64,000 nt of DNA from Betaproteobacteria bacterium HGW-Betaproteobacteria-3 (GCA_002842205.1 PHCI01000009.1:50666-114665), one strand, 5' to 3'. Shown: positions 48,001 to 55,919, counted from the stretch's first letter. Notes: generated by a model not told the origin, from the sequence alone. Numbers and translations are program-made.

Positions 48001-48911
48001 TCGGCAACGACCCGAGGTACATCAAGTCCACCTGCTTCGAGAAGTTCCCCTTCCCAAGCGACGACACCGGCCTCACGCCCGCGCTCACCGAGCGCATCCG
48101 CCAGCTCGCCGAGCAGCTGGACGCGCACCGAAAGGTGCGGCAGGCGGCGTTTGACACCGTCACGCTCACGGGGCTCTACAACGTGCTCGACAAACTGCGC
48201 CGGGGTGAGCCGCTTTCACCCAAGGAAAAGCTTTTGCACGAGCAGGGCCTGGTGAGCGTGCTGCAAAGCCTGCACGACGAGCTGGACGCGGCGGTGTTGG
48301 AAGCCTACGGCTGGCGCGATCTGGGCGCCGTGCCGTGGGCGGACGAAGCGGCCCGCGCTGCGTGGACCGAAAGCTTGCTGGAGCGCCTGGTGGCGCTGAA
48401 CGCCCGGCGCGCCGCCGAAGAAGCGGGCACCCTGCCGGGCAGCCCGCCCGGGGGCACCATCCGCTGGCTGCGCCCCGAGTTCCAGGACCCGGCGCGTCGC
48501 GTGGCCGCCGCCGCGCCGCAGCCCGAGCAAACGGGCATCGAGGGCATGGAGACCGAGGCCGGAGCCACCGCGCAAGCCCTTCGACAGGCTCAGGGCGAAC
48601 GGAGCGGGGCGCAGGACGAACCGAGGTGGGCTCAAGGCGAACGGGGGGATGCGCTGGCCGACGAAGACAGCGCCGCCAAGGCGTCCGCTGCGGGCACCGC
48701 CGCCAGCGCCTCGCCGTGGCCGTCCACCCTGCCCGAGCAGGTGCGCGCCGTGGCCCAACTGCTGGGCGCCAGCCCCGCGCCGCTGCCGCTGGCCGCCATC
48801 GAAGCCGCCTTCAAAGGCAAAGGCCCGTGGAAGAAAGGCCTGCCCCGCATCCTGGAGACGCTCGAAGCGCTCGGCCGGGCACGGCGCGAAGGGGCGGGCT
48901 GGCGGGGGTAG
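45078..48911 (+). CDS. MmeI-like type II restriction-modification enzyme (single-chain)
   Basis: A 1277-residue protein. The N-terminus has a PD-(D/E)xK nuclease pattern, D89-x9-E99-S-K101 (VDCYKRGHFVWESKK). The adenine methyltransferase core has SAM motif DPACGSGNF (from D458) and catalytic N622-P-P-F. Target-recognition-like sequence follows, then a C-terminal helical domain. This order is that of type IIG/IIL enzymes such as MmeI, in which one chain cuts and methylates. Residues 271-279 and 735-743 (SVRAEPVEA both times) and about 1167-1190 (ALRQAQGER, AQGER) are translated family B repeats, which lie between domains. ATG codons at 45078 and 45090 are both possible; no clear ribosome-binding site is seen. 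Confidence 0.87.
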   Translation: MIPSMSQNLGKAPATQAATDASASEAAAFIQRWHGVTASELSTSQSFVIQLCALLGVEPPHPTPEQSYMFERPITFQHGDGSTSAGRVDCYKRGHFVWESKKLKLAKTAGVADPQTPHTAPVTTKAFDDALLRARQQAENYARALPAAEGRPPFVVVVDVGHVIELYAEFTRSGATYTPFPDPRSHRIRLQQLADPAIRARLKALWTDPLSLDPSRVSARVTRAVAAELAELAKSLEAAGHAPQAVAAFLTRCLFSMFAEDVGLLPKVQSSVRAEPVEAQGSFVHLLKTYREQPATLAQMLKVFWAGMDVGGFNVAIAADVLRFNGKLFKGAGADGYVLPLTTTQIDGLLRAARANWQEVEPAIFGTLLERALDPTERHALGAHYTPRAYVERLVLPTVVEPLRADWANAQAAAVLLARDADAFTDAKDGKKREAKLQEARAEIRRFHHQLCTTRVLDPACGSGNFLYVTLEHLKRLEGEVMNQLEALGETQVRLGLEGETVTLQQLRGIELNERAAALAELVLWIGWLQWHVRTRGLASVAEPVVHDYGNIENRDAVLAYDRAEPALDAQGKPITRWDGVTFKKHPVTGEDVPDEAAQMVQWKYLNPRPAEWPAADFIVGNPPFIGAKYLRDALGDGYAQALRATWPEVPESADFVMYWWHHAASQVRAGHARRFGFITTNSLRQTFNRRVIEAHLNAPKNPLTLAFAVPDHPWVDSAQGAAVRIAMSVGTCASVRAEPVEAPLGRLLTVVGERTTEDDEVDVQLEEQAGFLHADLRIGANVSSASPLVANLGISSPGVKLHGAGFIVTREEATALRWLPLAGEGGAEGTPAKAPLIREYRNGRDLMATPRDVLVIDAFGLSAAQLRERFPAVYQWVLERVKPERDQNNRATYRDHWWLFGEPRKDLRPALHGLSRYIVTAVTAKHRVFQFLGEDVLADDALMCIGAEDASVLGVLSSQVHVEWMLATGSRLGIGNDPRYIKSTCFEKFPFPSDDTGLTPALTERIRQLAEQLDAHRKVRQAAFDTVTLTGLYNVLDKLRRGEPLSPKEKLLHEQGLVSVLQSLHDELDAAVLEAYGWRDLGAVPWADEAARAAWTESLLERLVALNARRAAEEAGTLPGSPPGGTIRWLRPEFQDPARRVAAAAPQPEQTGIEGMETEAGATAQALRQAQGERSGAQDEPRWAQGERGDALADEDSAAKASAAGTAASASPWPSTLPEQVRAVAQLLGASPAPLPLAAIEAAFKGKGPWKKGLPRILETLEALGRARREGAGWRG
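45889..45915. repeat. Dispersed repeat family B, copy 6 (translated)
   Basis: CCGTTCGGGCTGAACCTGTC then GAAG, in frame in the restriction enzyme between the nuclease and helical parts. Confidence 0.75.
47281..47305. repeat. Dispersed repeat family B, copy 7 (translated)
   Basis: CTGTTCGGGCTGAGCCCGTC then GAAG, in frame in the restriction enzyme after the methyltransferase core. Confidence 0.75.
48577..48647. repeat. Dispersed repeat family B, copy 8 (translated)
   Basis: CCCTTCGACAGGCTCAGGGC then GAACGG, with two further decayed units (GAACCGAGGTGGGCTCAAGG). In frame near the C-terminus of the restriction enzyme. Confidence 0.75.
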
Positions 48912-48953
48912 GGCGGCCTTTAAAGCCGTGATCAATGCCAAAAAATTCAGCGA

Positions 48954-49445
48954 TCAATCGGTGTCGGGAATGCGAAGCTGACGAGCAGATGATGGAACCG
49001 GCAAATCGGCCTGTTTGACGGTTTGAATGGGAACCTGGGTCGCACATCGCAGGATATCCCCGTCGTCAGAATAGATGCGCTGCACGTTGCGGGATGCGGC
49101 GCAGGCCACGATCATCCAGTCAAACTTGAATTTGGTGCGCGAGACGGCCTTTTGGTTTTTGACGTCCCATGCGGCCTCCAGCAGCAAGGCACATTCGGTC
49201 GCAGCACGCCGGTCATAAGGGATGACCTCGAATGCGCTGCTGCTCTGAAGTTGCTGTAAATATTTGTCTCGTGCAGTGCCTGCACGGACCAGGAGTTCTG
49301 TCAGGCACGGCGACGGAATCAAGATACGCGTTCTGGTTTTGGACAGTTCCGCGACCAGGAAGTCCAGGGCTGCCCGCCGACCGCCCTGCAATCGGGGGTT
49401 AAAAAGATCGATGAGATAGGTGGAATCAAAAACGACACCCGCCAT
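48954..49445 (-). CDS. PIN-domain protein, possible toxin
   Basis: A 163-residue protein with the PIN nuclease acidic pattern: VVFDSTYLIDLFN at the start, a conserved Glu in PSPCLTELLVRAG, and KFDWMIVACAASRNVQRIYSDDGD near the C-terminus. PIN proteins are usually RNases and often toxins (VapC-like). It follows the next gene upstream by three bases, so the two are one operon. The usual small VapB antitoxin is absent; the upstream 243-residue protein takes its place. The sequence is less GC-rich than its neighbours. Confidence 0.75.
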   Translation of the reverse strand: MAGVVFDSTYLIDLFNPRLQGGRRAALDFLVAELSKTRTRILIPSPCLTELLVRAGTARDKYLQQLQSSSAFEVIPYDRRAATECALLLEAAWDVKNQKAVSRTKFKFDWMIVACAASRNVQRIYSDDGDILRCATQVPIQTVKQADLPVPSSARQLRIPDTD

Positions 49446-49448
49446 CGC

Positions 49449-50180
49449 TCAGGCCTCACGCAGTTTGCGCAACTCGGCCTGCGGGTCTGCGAAGGAATTC
49501 CACTGGCTTCCCTCGATATTCCTGAGCGCCTCTATCGCATCCTCAAGGTGAGCTTGTTCAAGGAGTTCCCAACTCTTGATCTGAAACGCGTCGAGTTCCC
49601 ACGCACGCTCTGGGGTTCGTCGCCACTTTCCCATGCCCTGCACCCGAACCAGATCGCCAAACAGGTGGCGAGCCAGCTCGCGGGCAAGGGTGCGGCTGGT
49701 GTTGCAGCGGTAGATCGTGCCGTCAGTGTCTTGCAGGTGCAAAGGCACGGTATCGTCCTTGCCGCCGACCCGAATGACCGAGCCAACCAGCTCACCGGCT
49801 TCGTGCACGACCGCTTCATCGGCGAGGGGTGTTTTGCAGCCCGGGAAGTTGACGATCATCGCGCCACCTTTGACCCGCAAGGTTGCAGATGCGTTGTCTT
49901 CACGAAGCATGGCGTTGATATGCTGCACCGACTGGGTTGCGTCGTCCGGGCCTTGGCCGACGCCCACCAGTTCCAGTCGCGCCTGGACCTTTGGCGCTGC
50001 GGTGGCGTGGACATGAATTTCAGGAACAGCGCTGCCTTTGCGCACTTTCATGAAATACACCCGATCCTGATACCCGAACACGACGGCCAGGCGTGCCAGG
50101 TATTCCGCCAGACGCTTCATGGGCAGCGTCTCTGGCTTCCACGCGTCGATTCGAAAATCAAAAACAGTTGGCGCATCCAT
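49449..50180 (-). CDS. Uncharacterised protein encoded with the PIN protein
   Basis: A 243-residue protein that I do not recognise. No signal peptide or membrane segment is seen. It begins MDAPTVFDFRIDAWKPETLP and contains mixed alpha/beta sequence with MLREDNASATLRVKGGAMIVN and a basic stretch KWRRTPERAWELDAF. An alternative start five codons upstream (MDNFRM) is possible. The three-base gap to the PIN gene suggests the two products interact, with this one as a candidate antitoxin or specificity partner; that is inference from context only. Confidence 0.65.
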   Translation of the reverse strand: MDAPTVFDFRIDAWKPETLPMKRLAEYLARLAVVFGYQDRVYFMKVRKGSAVPEIHVHATAAPKVQARLELVGVGQGPDDATQSVQHINAMLREDNASATLRVKGGAMIVNFPGCKTPLADEAVVHEAGELVGSVIRVGGKDDTVPLHLQDTDGTIYRCNTSRTLARELARHLFGDLVRVQGMGKWRRTPERAWELDAFQIKSWELLEQAHLEDAIEALRNIEGSQWNSFADPQAELRKLREA

Positions 50181-50225
50181 CCTGAAATTATCCATCTGGT
50201 TTGATCGGGACGACAGCAGTATCAA

Positions 50226-50356
50226 CCCGGGGACCGGTTTGCTCCTTGAAACGCAGCAAATTGCAGTGATTCAACGCTGAAATAGGGGGTTTTGTCTCAC
50301 AAATCCCGAAACGACCATCAGGCGTGCTTCCATGGCCCGGCTGATAAAATCCTCCC
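50226..50356 (+). ncRNA. Possible structured leader upstream of the second BMP gene
   Basis: The 190 bases before the BMP gene end in a strong terminator only 29 bases from its start codon. A second hairpin is possible upstream (GGGGGTTTTGT with ACAAATCCC, 50284-50308). This layout resembles an attenuator or riboswitch whose platform is the terminator. No known riboswitch consensus could be matched by eye. Confidence 0.3.
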
Positions 50357-50387
50357 AGGCTGCTGCCCCGGCAGCCTTTGTTTTTTT
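50357..50387 (+). terminator. Rho-independent terminator/attenuator before the second BMP gene
   Basis: Stem AGGCTGC / GCAGCCT with loop TGCCCCG, followed by TTGTTTTTTT. It is oriented toward the BMP gene. On the minus strand the sequence lacks a T-tract, so it cannot serve the divergent gene. Confidence 0.8.
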
Positions 50388-50416
50388 CTTCATCCGGGGC
50401 CATGTAGAGGACCACC

Positions 50417-51532
50417 ATGTACAAAAACCTCGCCGCCACGGCCGTGGCTGCCTGCCTGTTTTTTCCTGCTTTCCCCAGCTTTTCCCAGACTGCACCGGCG
50501 CCGACCCCGCCGACCGTCCCGACCCTGCCGCTCAAGGTCGGCTTTGTGTACGTCACGCCCGTCACCGATGCCGGCTGGGTGCGTCAGCACGAAGAAGGGC
50601 GCAAGGCGATGGAAGCCGCGCTGCCTGGCCGGGTGAGCACCACCTATGTCGAGAACGTGGCCGAAGGCCCGGACGCCGAGCGCGTGATCCGCGACCTGGC
50701 GGCCACGGGCCACCGCCTCATCTTCACCCCGAGCTTTGGCTACATGGAGCCCACGCTCAAGGTGGCGCAGGCGTTCCCCGACGTGAAGTTCGAGTCGATC
50801 ACCGGTTACAAGACGGCGCCCAACGTGGCCACCGCCAACGCCCGGTACTACGAGGGCCGCTACCTTGCGGGCATTGCGGCGGGCCGCATGACGAAGACCG
50901 GCGTGGCGGGTTATGTGGCGGGCTTCCCGATCCCCGAGGTGTTGCAGGGCATCAACGCCTTTGCGTTGGGCATGCGCTCGGTCAACCCCAAGGCCACGGT
51001 CAAGGTGGTGTGGCTCAACGCCTGGTTCGACCCGCCGCGCGAGCGCGACGCGGCCATGACGCTGTTCAACCAGGACGTGGACGTGATCGCCTTTCACACC
51101 GCATCCACCGCCGTGATGGCTGCCGCCCAGGAACGCGGAAAAATGGCCGTGGCCTACCACTCCGACATGCGCAAGGTCGCGCCCGATGCGCAGATCGTGG
51201 CCGTCACGCACCAGTGGGGCGCATATGACACGGCGCGTGCCCGGGCGGTGCTGGACGGCAGCTGGAAGAGCGGCAACGTCTGGGGCGGCGTGAAGGAAGG
51301 CATGGTGCGCGTGGGCGATTTCGGCCCGAAGGTGCCCCAAGCCGTGCAACGCGAGGTGCTGGCGCGCCAGCAGGACATTGCGAAGGGGCGGTTGCAGCCT
51401 TTCGCGGCCCAACGCGCCGTGCGGGACAACACCGGCCGCGAGGTCACCGCCGCTGGCCATGCGCTGACCGACGCCGAGATCCTCCACATGAACTGGCTGG
51501 TCGAAGGGGTGCAGGGCAAGCTCACGCACTGA
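50417..51532 (+). CDS. BMP-family substrate-binding protein, second copy
   Basis: A 371-residue periplasmic protein with a Sec signal peptide (MYKNLAATAVAACLFFPAFP, cleavage near SFSQ) and a Med/BMP domain (VGFVYVTPVTDAGWVRQHEE; FTPSFGYMEPTLK; AGFPIPEVLQGINAF). It is a paralogue of the 40931 gene but lacks the lipobox and has no linked permease, so it may deliver a different purine to the same transporter. The terminator just upstream suggests regulated read-through. Guanine deaminase follows after 92 bases. Confidence 0.88.
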   Translation: MYKNLAATAVAACLFFPAFPSFSQTAPAPTPPTVPTLPLKVGFVYVTPVTDAGWVRQHEEGRKAMEAALPGRVSTTYVENVAEGPDAERVIRDLAATGHRLIFTPSFGYMEPTLKVAQAFPDVKFESITGYKTAPNVATANARYYEGRYLAGIAAGRMTKTGVAGYVAGFPIPEVLQGINAFALGMRSVNPKATVKVVWLNAWFDPPRERDAAMTLFNQDVDVIAFHTASTAVMAAAQERGKMAVAYHSDMRKVAPDAQIVAVTHQWGAYDTARARAVLDGSWKSGNVWGGVKEGMVRVGDFGPKVPQAVQREVLARQQDIAKGRLQPFAAQRAVRDNTGREVTAAGHALTDAEILHMNWLVEGVQGKLTH

Positions 51533-51576
51533 GCGGAGAGGGCCTGGCGGCCGATGCGGCGTGCATACCGGCTATC

Positions 51577-51591
51577 TGGCACGGCGTATGC
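51577..51591 (+). promoter_or_regulatory. Candidate sigma-54 promoter of guanine deaminase
   Basis: TGGCACGGCGTATGC, a good match to TGGCACG-N4-TTGC with the invariant GG and GC ten bases apart. It overlaps the right half of an inverted repeat GCATAC (51563-51568) / GTATGC (51586-51591). The start codon lies 34 bases downstream. Confidence 0.5.
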
Positions 51592-51624
51592 GTTGGCGTC
51601 GTGTCACGTTTAAGCTCTCGTCTC

Positions 51625-52902
51625 ATGCATGCCTACCGCGCCGCCATCCTGCGATTTGCCGACGATCATTCCGCCATTTATGACGAAGACGGGCTGCTGG
51701 TGGTCGGGCCCGATGCCAGTGGCCGGCCCGTGGTGCGCACTGTGGGGCCGTACCACGATCTGGCGCCCAACTTCCCCGGCGTGGCCGTGGAGCACCTGCC
51801 CGGCCGCATCCTCGCGCCGGGGTTTGTCGATCTGCACATCCATTACCCGCAGACCGACGTGATCGGCTCGCCCGCCGACGGCCTGCTGCCCTGGCTCGAA
51901 AACTACACCTTCCCGCACGAATCGCGCTTTGCCGACGCGGCCTACGCCCGTGGCGTGGCGGCGTTCTTCCTGGACGAGCTGGCGCGCAACGGCGTGACCA
52001 CGGCGCTCACCTTTGCCACCTCGCACCCGCAGTCGGTGGACGCCTTCTTCACCGAGGCGCAGGCGCGCGGCCTGCGCATGATCACCGGCAAGGTGCTGCA
52101 AGACCGCCACTCGCCCGACGGCGTGCGCGACGACACCGCGCAAAGCCTGATCGACACCGAAGCGTTGATCCAGCGCTGGCATGGCAAAGATCGCCTGGGC
52201 TATGCCATCACGCCGCGCTTCGCACCGAGCTGCAGCGACGCGCAGATGCGCGGCGCCGGCGCGCTGGCGGCGAAGTACCCCGACGTGTGGGTGCAGTCAC
52301 ACGTGGCCGAAAACCGGGACGAGGTGCAGTGGGTGCGCGAGCTGTACCCGCAGGCCCGCAGCTACCTGTCGGTCTACGACAACTTCGGCCTGCTGCGCCA
52401 GCGCGCCGTGTACGCCCACTGCCTCCACTTTGACGACGCCGACCGGGCGCTGATGCGAAGCACGGGCGCGGCGGCTGCCATCAGCCCCACCAGCAACCTG
52501 TTTCTGGGCAGCGGTTTTTTTGATTACGAAGGCGCTGACCGCATCGGCTACCGCTACGGCCTGGCCAGCGACGTGGGCGGCGGCACCAGCTTCAGCCCGT
52601 TTCACACCATGCTGGCGGCCTACGTCGTGGGGCGCGAGGGGCAGACCAAGCCGGGCCTGTCGCTCAGGCCCCAGCAGTTGTGGTGGCAGCACACGGCCGG
52701 CGCGGCGGCGGCGCTGGGCCTGGACGGCGTGATCGGCAATCTGCAAAAGGGCTGCGAAGCTGATTTCCTGGTGCTCAACCCGCAGGCCACGCCCCTGCTG
52801 GCGCGCAAGACGGCGCTGGCGAACAGTCTGGACGAGTTGCTGTTTTCGATGATCGTGCTGGGCGACGACCGGTTGGTGGAGCGAACCTTGATTTCTCAAT
52901 AA
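51625..52902 (+). CDS. guaD: Guanine deaminase
   Basis: A 425-residue amidohydrolase: LAPGFVDLHIHYPQTDVIGS (zinc ligands), ENYTFPHESRFAD, VQSHVAENRDEV, HCLHFDD and SDVGGGTSFS. It deaminates guanine to xanthine for XdhAB. The ATG at 51625 is chosen because the preceding GTG codon gives eight unrelated residues. A sigma-54-like promoter precedes it. Repeat A8 lies immediately after the stop. Confidence 0.94.
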   Translation: MHAYRAAILRFADDHSAIYDEDGLLVVGPDASGRPVVRTVGPYHDLAPNFPGVAVEHLPGRILAPGFVDLHIHYPQTDVIGSPADGLLPWLENYTFPHESRFADAAYARGVAAFFLDELARNGVTTALTFATSHPQSVDAFFTEAQARGLRMITGKVLQDRHSPDGVRDDTAQSLIDTEALIQRWHGKDRLGYAITPRFAPSCSDAQMRGAGALAAKYPDVWVQSHVAENRDEVQWVRELYPQARSYLSVYDNFGLLRQRAVYAHCLHFDDADRALMRSTGAAAAISPTSNLFLGSGFFDYEGADRIGYRYGLASDVGGGTSFSPFHTMLAAYVVGREGQTKPGLSLRPQQLWWQHTAGAAAALGLDGVIGNLQKGCEADFLVLNPQATPLLARKTALANSLDELLFSMIVLGDDRLVERTLISQ

Positions 52903-52904
52903 AA

Positions 52905-52958
52905 TACGTCATTAGCCCCCGCCAAATGGCGATAGTTTGCTATAAAAATAGGTAGCTT
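52905..52958. repeat. Dispersed repeat family A, copy 8
   Basis: CATTAGCCCCCGCCAAATGG then CGATAGTTTGCTATAAAAATAGGTAGC, between guaD and dcd. Confidence 0.75.
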
Positions 52959-53035
52959 CCACAAAGCCGTGGCCAACCCGGCCATCCCGGCCACGGCGAT
53001 CCCTACAATCTCCCGCAACGGAGAACCCCAGCACC

Positions 53036-53602
53036 ATGAGCATCAAAAGCGACCAATGGATCCGCCGCATGGCCGAGACGACCGGCATGATCGAGCCTTT
53101 CGAGCCCCGCCAGGTGCGGGAGGCCGCGGGCCACAAGATCATCAGCTACGGCACCTCGAGCTATGGCTACGACATCCGCTGCGCGCCCGAATTCAAGGTC
53201 TTCACCAATATCCACAGCACGGTGGTCGATCCGAAAAACTTTGACGAGAAAAGCTTCGTTGATTTTCATGACGACGTGTGCATCATCCCGCCCAACAGCT
53301 TTGCGCTGGCGCGCACCATGGAGTACTTCCGCATTCCGCGCAACGTGCTGACCATCTGCCTGGGCAAAAGCACCTACGCGCGCTGCGGCATCATCGTCAA
53401 TGTGACGCCGTTCGAGCCCGAATGGGAGGGCTACGTGACGCTGGAGTTCTCCAACACCACGCCGCTGCCGGCCAAGATTTATGCGGGTGAAGGCTGCGCC
53501 CAGGTGCTGTTCTTCGAGAGCGACGAAGTCTGCGAAACCAGCTACAAGGACCGCGGCGGCAAGTACCAGGGCCAGCGCGGCGTGACGCTGCCCAAGGCGT
53601 AA
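53036..53602 (+). CDS. dcd: dCTP deaminase
   Basis: A 188-residue Dcd: [19 protein letters not shown], the catalytic [19 protein letters not shown] and [12 protein letters not shown]. It deaminates dCTP to dUTP for thymidylate synthesis. Full length, with a ribosome-binding site (ACGGAG) upstream. This is a housekeeping gene and marks the end of the purine region. Confidence 0.96.
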   Translation: MSIKSDQWIRRMAETTGMIEPFEPRQVREAAGHKIISYGTSSYGYDIRCAPEFKVFTNIHSTVVDPKNFDEKSFVDFHDDVCIIPPNSFALARTMEYFRIPRNVLTICLGKSTYARCGIIVNVTPFEPEWEGYVTLEFSNTTPLPAKIYAGEGCAQVLFFESDEVCETSYKDRGGKYQGQRGVTLPKA

Positions 53603-53625
53603 CCGGTCAACGCGCGGTCGGGCGC

Positions 53626-54552
53626 TCAGTCGCCGCTGCAGCCCAGCGCGCAACGCGCGGCCGCCAGGTCCCACCCGGCCCAACCACAGCTTTTGAACAG
53701 CACCGGGCCCGCGGCGCGTGGGCGTTGACCGCCCGCCACGCCATTCACCACGTCGCGCAGCGTGGCAAATTCTTCGACCGGCAAACCGGCCTGCAGCAGA
53801 TCGCCGGCCTCGTGCACGGCGTCGGCCGTGTCCACGACGATGGTGCCAAGTTCGGCCACATGGCGGCACAGTGGCGGGCCGAGTTCCACCATCGACGGCG
53901 TGAACGCACCCACCGCCGCGATGAAGGCGTCCGCCCGTGGTGGCGCGGCCAGCACCACCCCGCTGGCGGGCGTGCAGGTGACGACCAGCGGGCAGTCGGC
54001 CAGTGCGGCGTTGGCGTCGTGCACCACGCGCGCGTGCAAGCCGAGCGTGCGGGCGTGCTGCGCCAGCGCCTGCGCGCTGGCTTCGCTGCGCGACGCGATG
54101 CAAACCGATTTCACGCCCAGGCCCTGCGCAAAGGCCTCCAGGTGCGCCCGCCCCTGCACGCCGGCGCCGACGATCAGCAGCGGGCCGCCCGGATCGGACG
54201 CCAGGTATTGCGCGGCCAGGGCCGAGACGGCCGCGGTGCGCCGGGCCGTGACGGTCGGGCCGTCCAGCACCTGGCGGCGCACGCCGGTGGCCACGTCAAA
54301 CACCACCACGTCGCCCTGGATGGTGGCGCGGCCGGTGCCCGCGTTGGCCGGGGTGAAGGTGATGAGCTTGACGATGGCCACGCGCGCGTCGTGGGCCGGC
54401 ATCACGAACAGGCTGGCGCCACCGGGCAGCGCCAGCACCTGGCGCGGCGGCACCTGCACGCGGGTGTCGCGCAGCAGGGCGTCCATTTCGGCGATCAGGG
54501 CGGGCCAGGGCAGGCGGGCCGCGGTTTCGGTGGCGTTCAGCAGCTGGGGCAT
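53626..54552 (-). CDS. Ornithine cyclodeaminase / mu-crystallin family protein
   Basis: A 308-residue protein with the family's NAD(P) fold (LLIVGAGVQGRAHLEAF) and the N-terminal substrate part (PPRQVLALPGGASLFVMPAH; AIVKLITFTPANAGTGRATI). Members act as ornithine cyclodeaminases, ketimine reductases or delta-1-pyrroline-2-carboxylate reductases. The last is plausible from overall pattern, but the substrate is not certain. It is convergent to dcd with 23 bases between. Confidence 0.85.
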   Translation of the reverse strand: MPQLLNATETAARLPWPALIAEMDALLRDTRVQVPPRQVLALPGGASLFVMPAHDARVAIVKLITFTPANAGTGRATIQGDVVVFDVATGVRRQVLDGPTVTARRTAAVSALAAQYLASDPGGPLLIVGAGVQGRAHLEAFAQGLGVKSVCIASRSEASAQALAQHARTLGLHARVVHDANAALADCPLVVTCTPASGVVLAAPPRADAFIAAVGAFTPSMVELGPPLCRHVAELGTIVVDTADAVHEAGDLLQAGLPVEEFATLRDVVNGVAGGQRPRAAGPVLFKSCGWAGWDLAAARCALGCSGD

Positions 54553-54610
54553 GACCGGATCGTAGCCGCGCAGCACCCGGCCCTGGAGCCCTGGAAGGGT
54601 GCGACCCTGT

Positions 54611-54644
54611 GGCGATCACGCCGCAACGCGGTGGGCTGATCGCC
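54611..54644. other. Strong hairpin in the 237-base gap before the small exported protein
   Basis: GGCGATCA (54611-54618) pairs perfectly with TGATCGCC (54637-54644), with further pairing inside (CCGC/GCGG). No T-tract follows. The rest of the gap shows no feature beyond AT-rich sequence at 54650-54740 that could hold a promoter. Confidence 0.4.
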
Positions 54645-54789
54645 TTGATTCATGCCAATTAGTGGACGTTTTGCGAACTTTCAGGTTCCTTTTTTTACCT
54701 TCAAGATGCGGTTGGGCCGTCGTTTCGATAGTATTTGTTACCGGCTGTCACAAGAACACGCCAACGAGGGTAGGGAAGGGGTAGGGAAT

Positions 54790-55092
54790 ATGGGGAAGGG
54801 AATCACGATGCACTGGGCCAAGGTGTCGCGCCGCCGCGCCGCGCTGGTGGGGCTGGGTGTGGCGGTGATCACGGGGCAACTCATGTTCATGGCGAATCTG
54901 GTGCGGGCCCAGGTCGAGCGTGGGCAAGCCTGGCAGGGAAAAACCGTTGGCAAACTGGTGGCGACGGACCCTTGTCTGGACTACAAGATCGCCGCTGCGC
55001 GCGCCGGCTGCACACCCGCGGTGCGGGTGCGCGGGCCGATGGCGTCCGGTCGGCTGGAGTTGGCCGAGACGGTGGCGCCGCAAGTGCACTGA
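54790..55092 (+). CDS. Small exported or membrane-anchored protein, function unknown
   Basis: A 100-residue protein, not recognised. A hydrophobic stretch (RRRAALVGLGVAVITGQLMF) after basic residues looks like a signal peptide or anchor, with possible cleavage near VRAQ. The mature part is about 60 residues with two Cys (DPCLDYK; RAGCTP). Two starts are possible: ATG 54790, or ATG 54808, which has AAGGGA seven bases upstream and gives 94 residues. No neighbour suggests a role. Confidence 0.5.
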   Translation: MGKGITMHWAKVSRRRAALVGLGVAVITGQLMFMANLVRAQVERGQAWQGKTVGKLVATDPCLDYKIAAARAGCTPAVRVRGPMASGRLELAETVAPQVH

Positions 55093-55196
55093 GCACGCGT
55101 CGCGCCAACCGCAGCGCCGTGCCCATCACCCCCAATCGGTGGATGGTGGTTGCCGGAACCCGTCTCGGTTTAAGGCGTAAGCGGGCTTCCCGGCGG

Positions 55197-55919
55197 TCAG
55201 TGCAGGGCACCCGCTGTCTGGCGGGTGTCTGTTGGCGTGGTCAGCGCACACTTCAGCGCTGCGCGCAGGCCGCGCACCATGTCGACGAGCGGCATGGCGG
55301 GGGTGCCTTGGCCGGGCAGCCAGGGCAGGTGGATGAAGCCGCCGCGCATCGGGTGAAAGCCCCGCTGCGTGGCCAGCAGGTGCATGAGCCCGAAAAACAC
55401 ATGGTTGCAGACAAAGGTGCCCGCAGTCTGCGACACCTCGGCCGCCACGCCCGCGGCCTGCACGGCGCCCTGCATCGCCTTGATCGGCAGGGTGCTGAAA
55501 TACGCTGCCGGGGCGCCGGGCACCACCGGCATATCGATCGGCTGGGCGCCCGCGTTGTCGGGGATGCAGGCGTCGTCCACGTTGATGGCGACGCGTTCCA
55601 GCGACAGCGCGGCGCGGCCGCCGGCCTGCCCGACGCAGACCACCAGCGCCGGGCGGTGGGTTTGCAGCAGGGTGCGCAATAGCGTCAGGGCGTCGCCAAA
55701 CGCCGTGGGCAGGCAGGCCGCGACCACGCGGTGCCCGGCCACGCGCCGCCCGTGCAGGGCGCGCACGGCCTGTTCGCTGGAATTGACGGCGCCCCCGCCG
55801 AACGTGTTGAAACCCGTGATCAGGACGCAGGGCAAGGCTGCGGAGCGCGCCGCGGAGGTGGTTTCGGGGGCCCGGGTGCGTGAGCGTGTGGGGACTGCGA
55901 TGCGGCGAGCGGTTACCAT
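55197..55919 (-). CDS. pcp: Pyroglutamyl-peptidase I
   Basis: A C15 cysteine peptidase. The catalytic triad is visible: Glu in SLERVAINVDDA, Cys in AGTFVCNHVFFG and His in GGFIHLPWLPGQ. It removes N-terminal pyroglutamate from peptides. From the ATG at 55919 it would be 240 residues with a 28-residue N-terminal extension. From a TTG at 55835 it would be 212, closer to the family (about 215) and opening at LITGFNTFGG. Neither has a clear ribosome-binding site. Confidence 0.88.
   Translation of the reverse strand: MVTARRIAVPTRSRTRAPETTSAARSAALPCVLITGFNTFGGGAVNSSEQAVRALHGRRVAGHRVVAACLPTAFGDALTLLRTLLQTHRPALVVCVGQAGGRAALSLERVAINVDDACIPDNAGAQPIDMPVVPGAPAAYFSTLPIKAMQGAVQAAGVAAEVSQTAGTFVCNHVFFGLMHLLATQRGFHPMRGGFIHLPWLPGQGTPAMPLVDMVRGLRAALKCALTTPTDTRQTAGALH

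Noticed and set aside
48912..50416. tRNA or integrase marking the border of the defence block
   Set aside because: No cloverleaf sequence or integrase-like reading frame was found in or beside the block.
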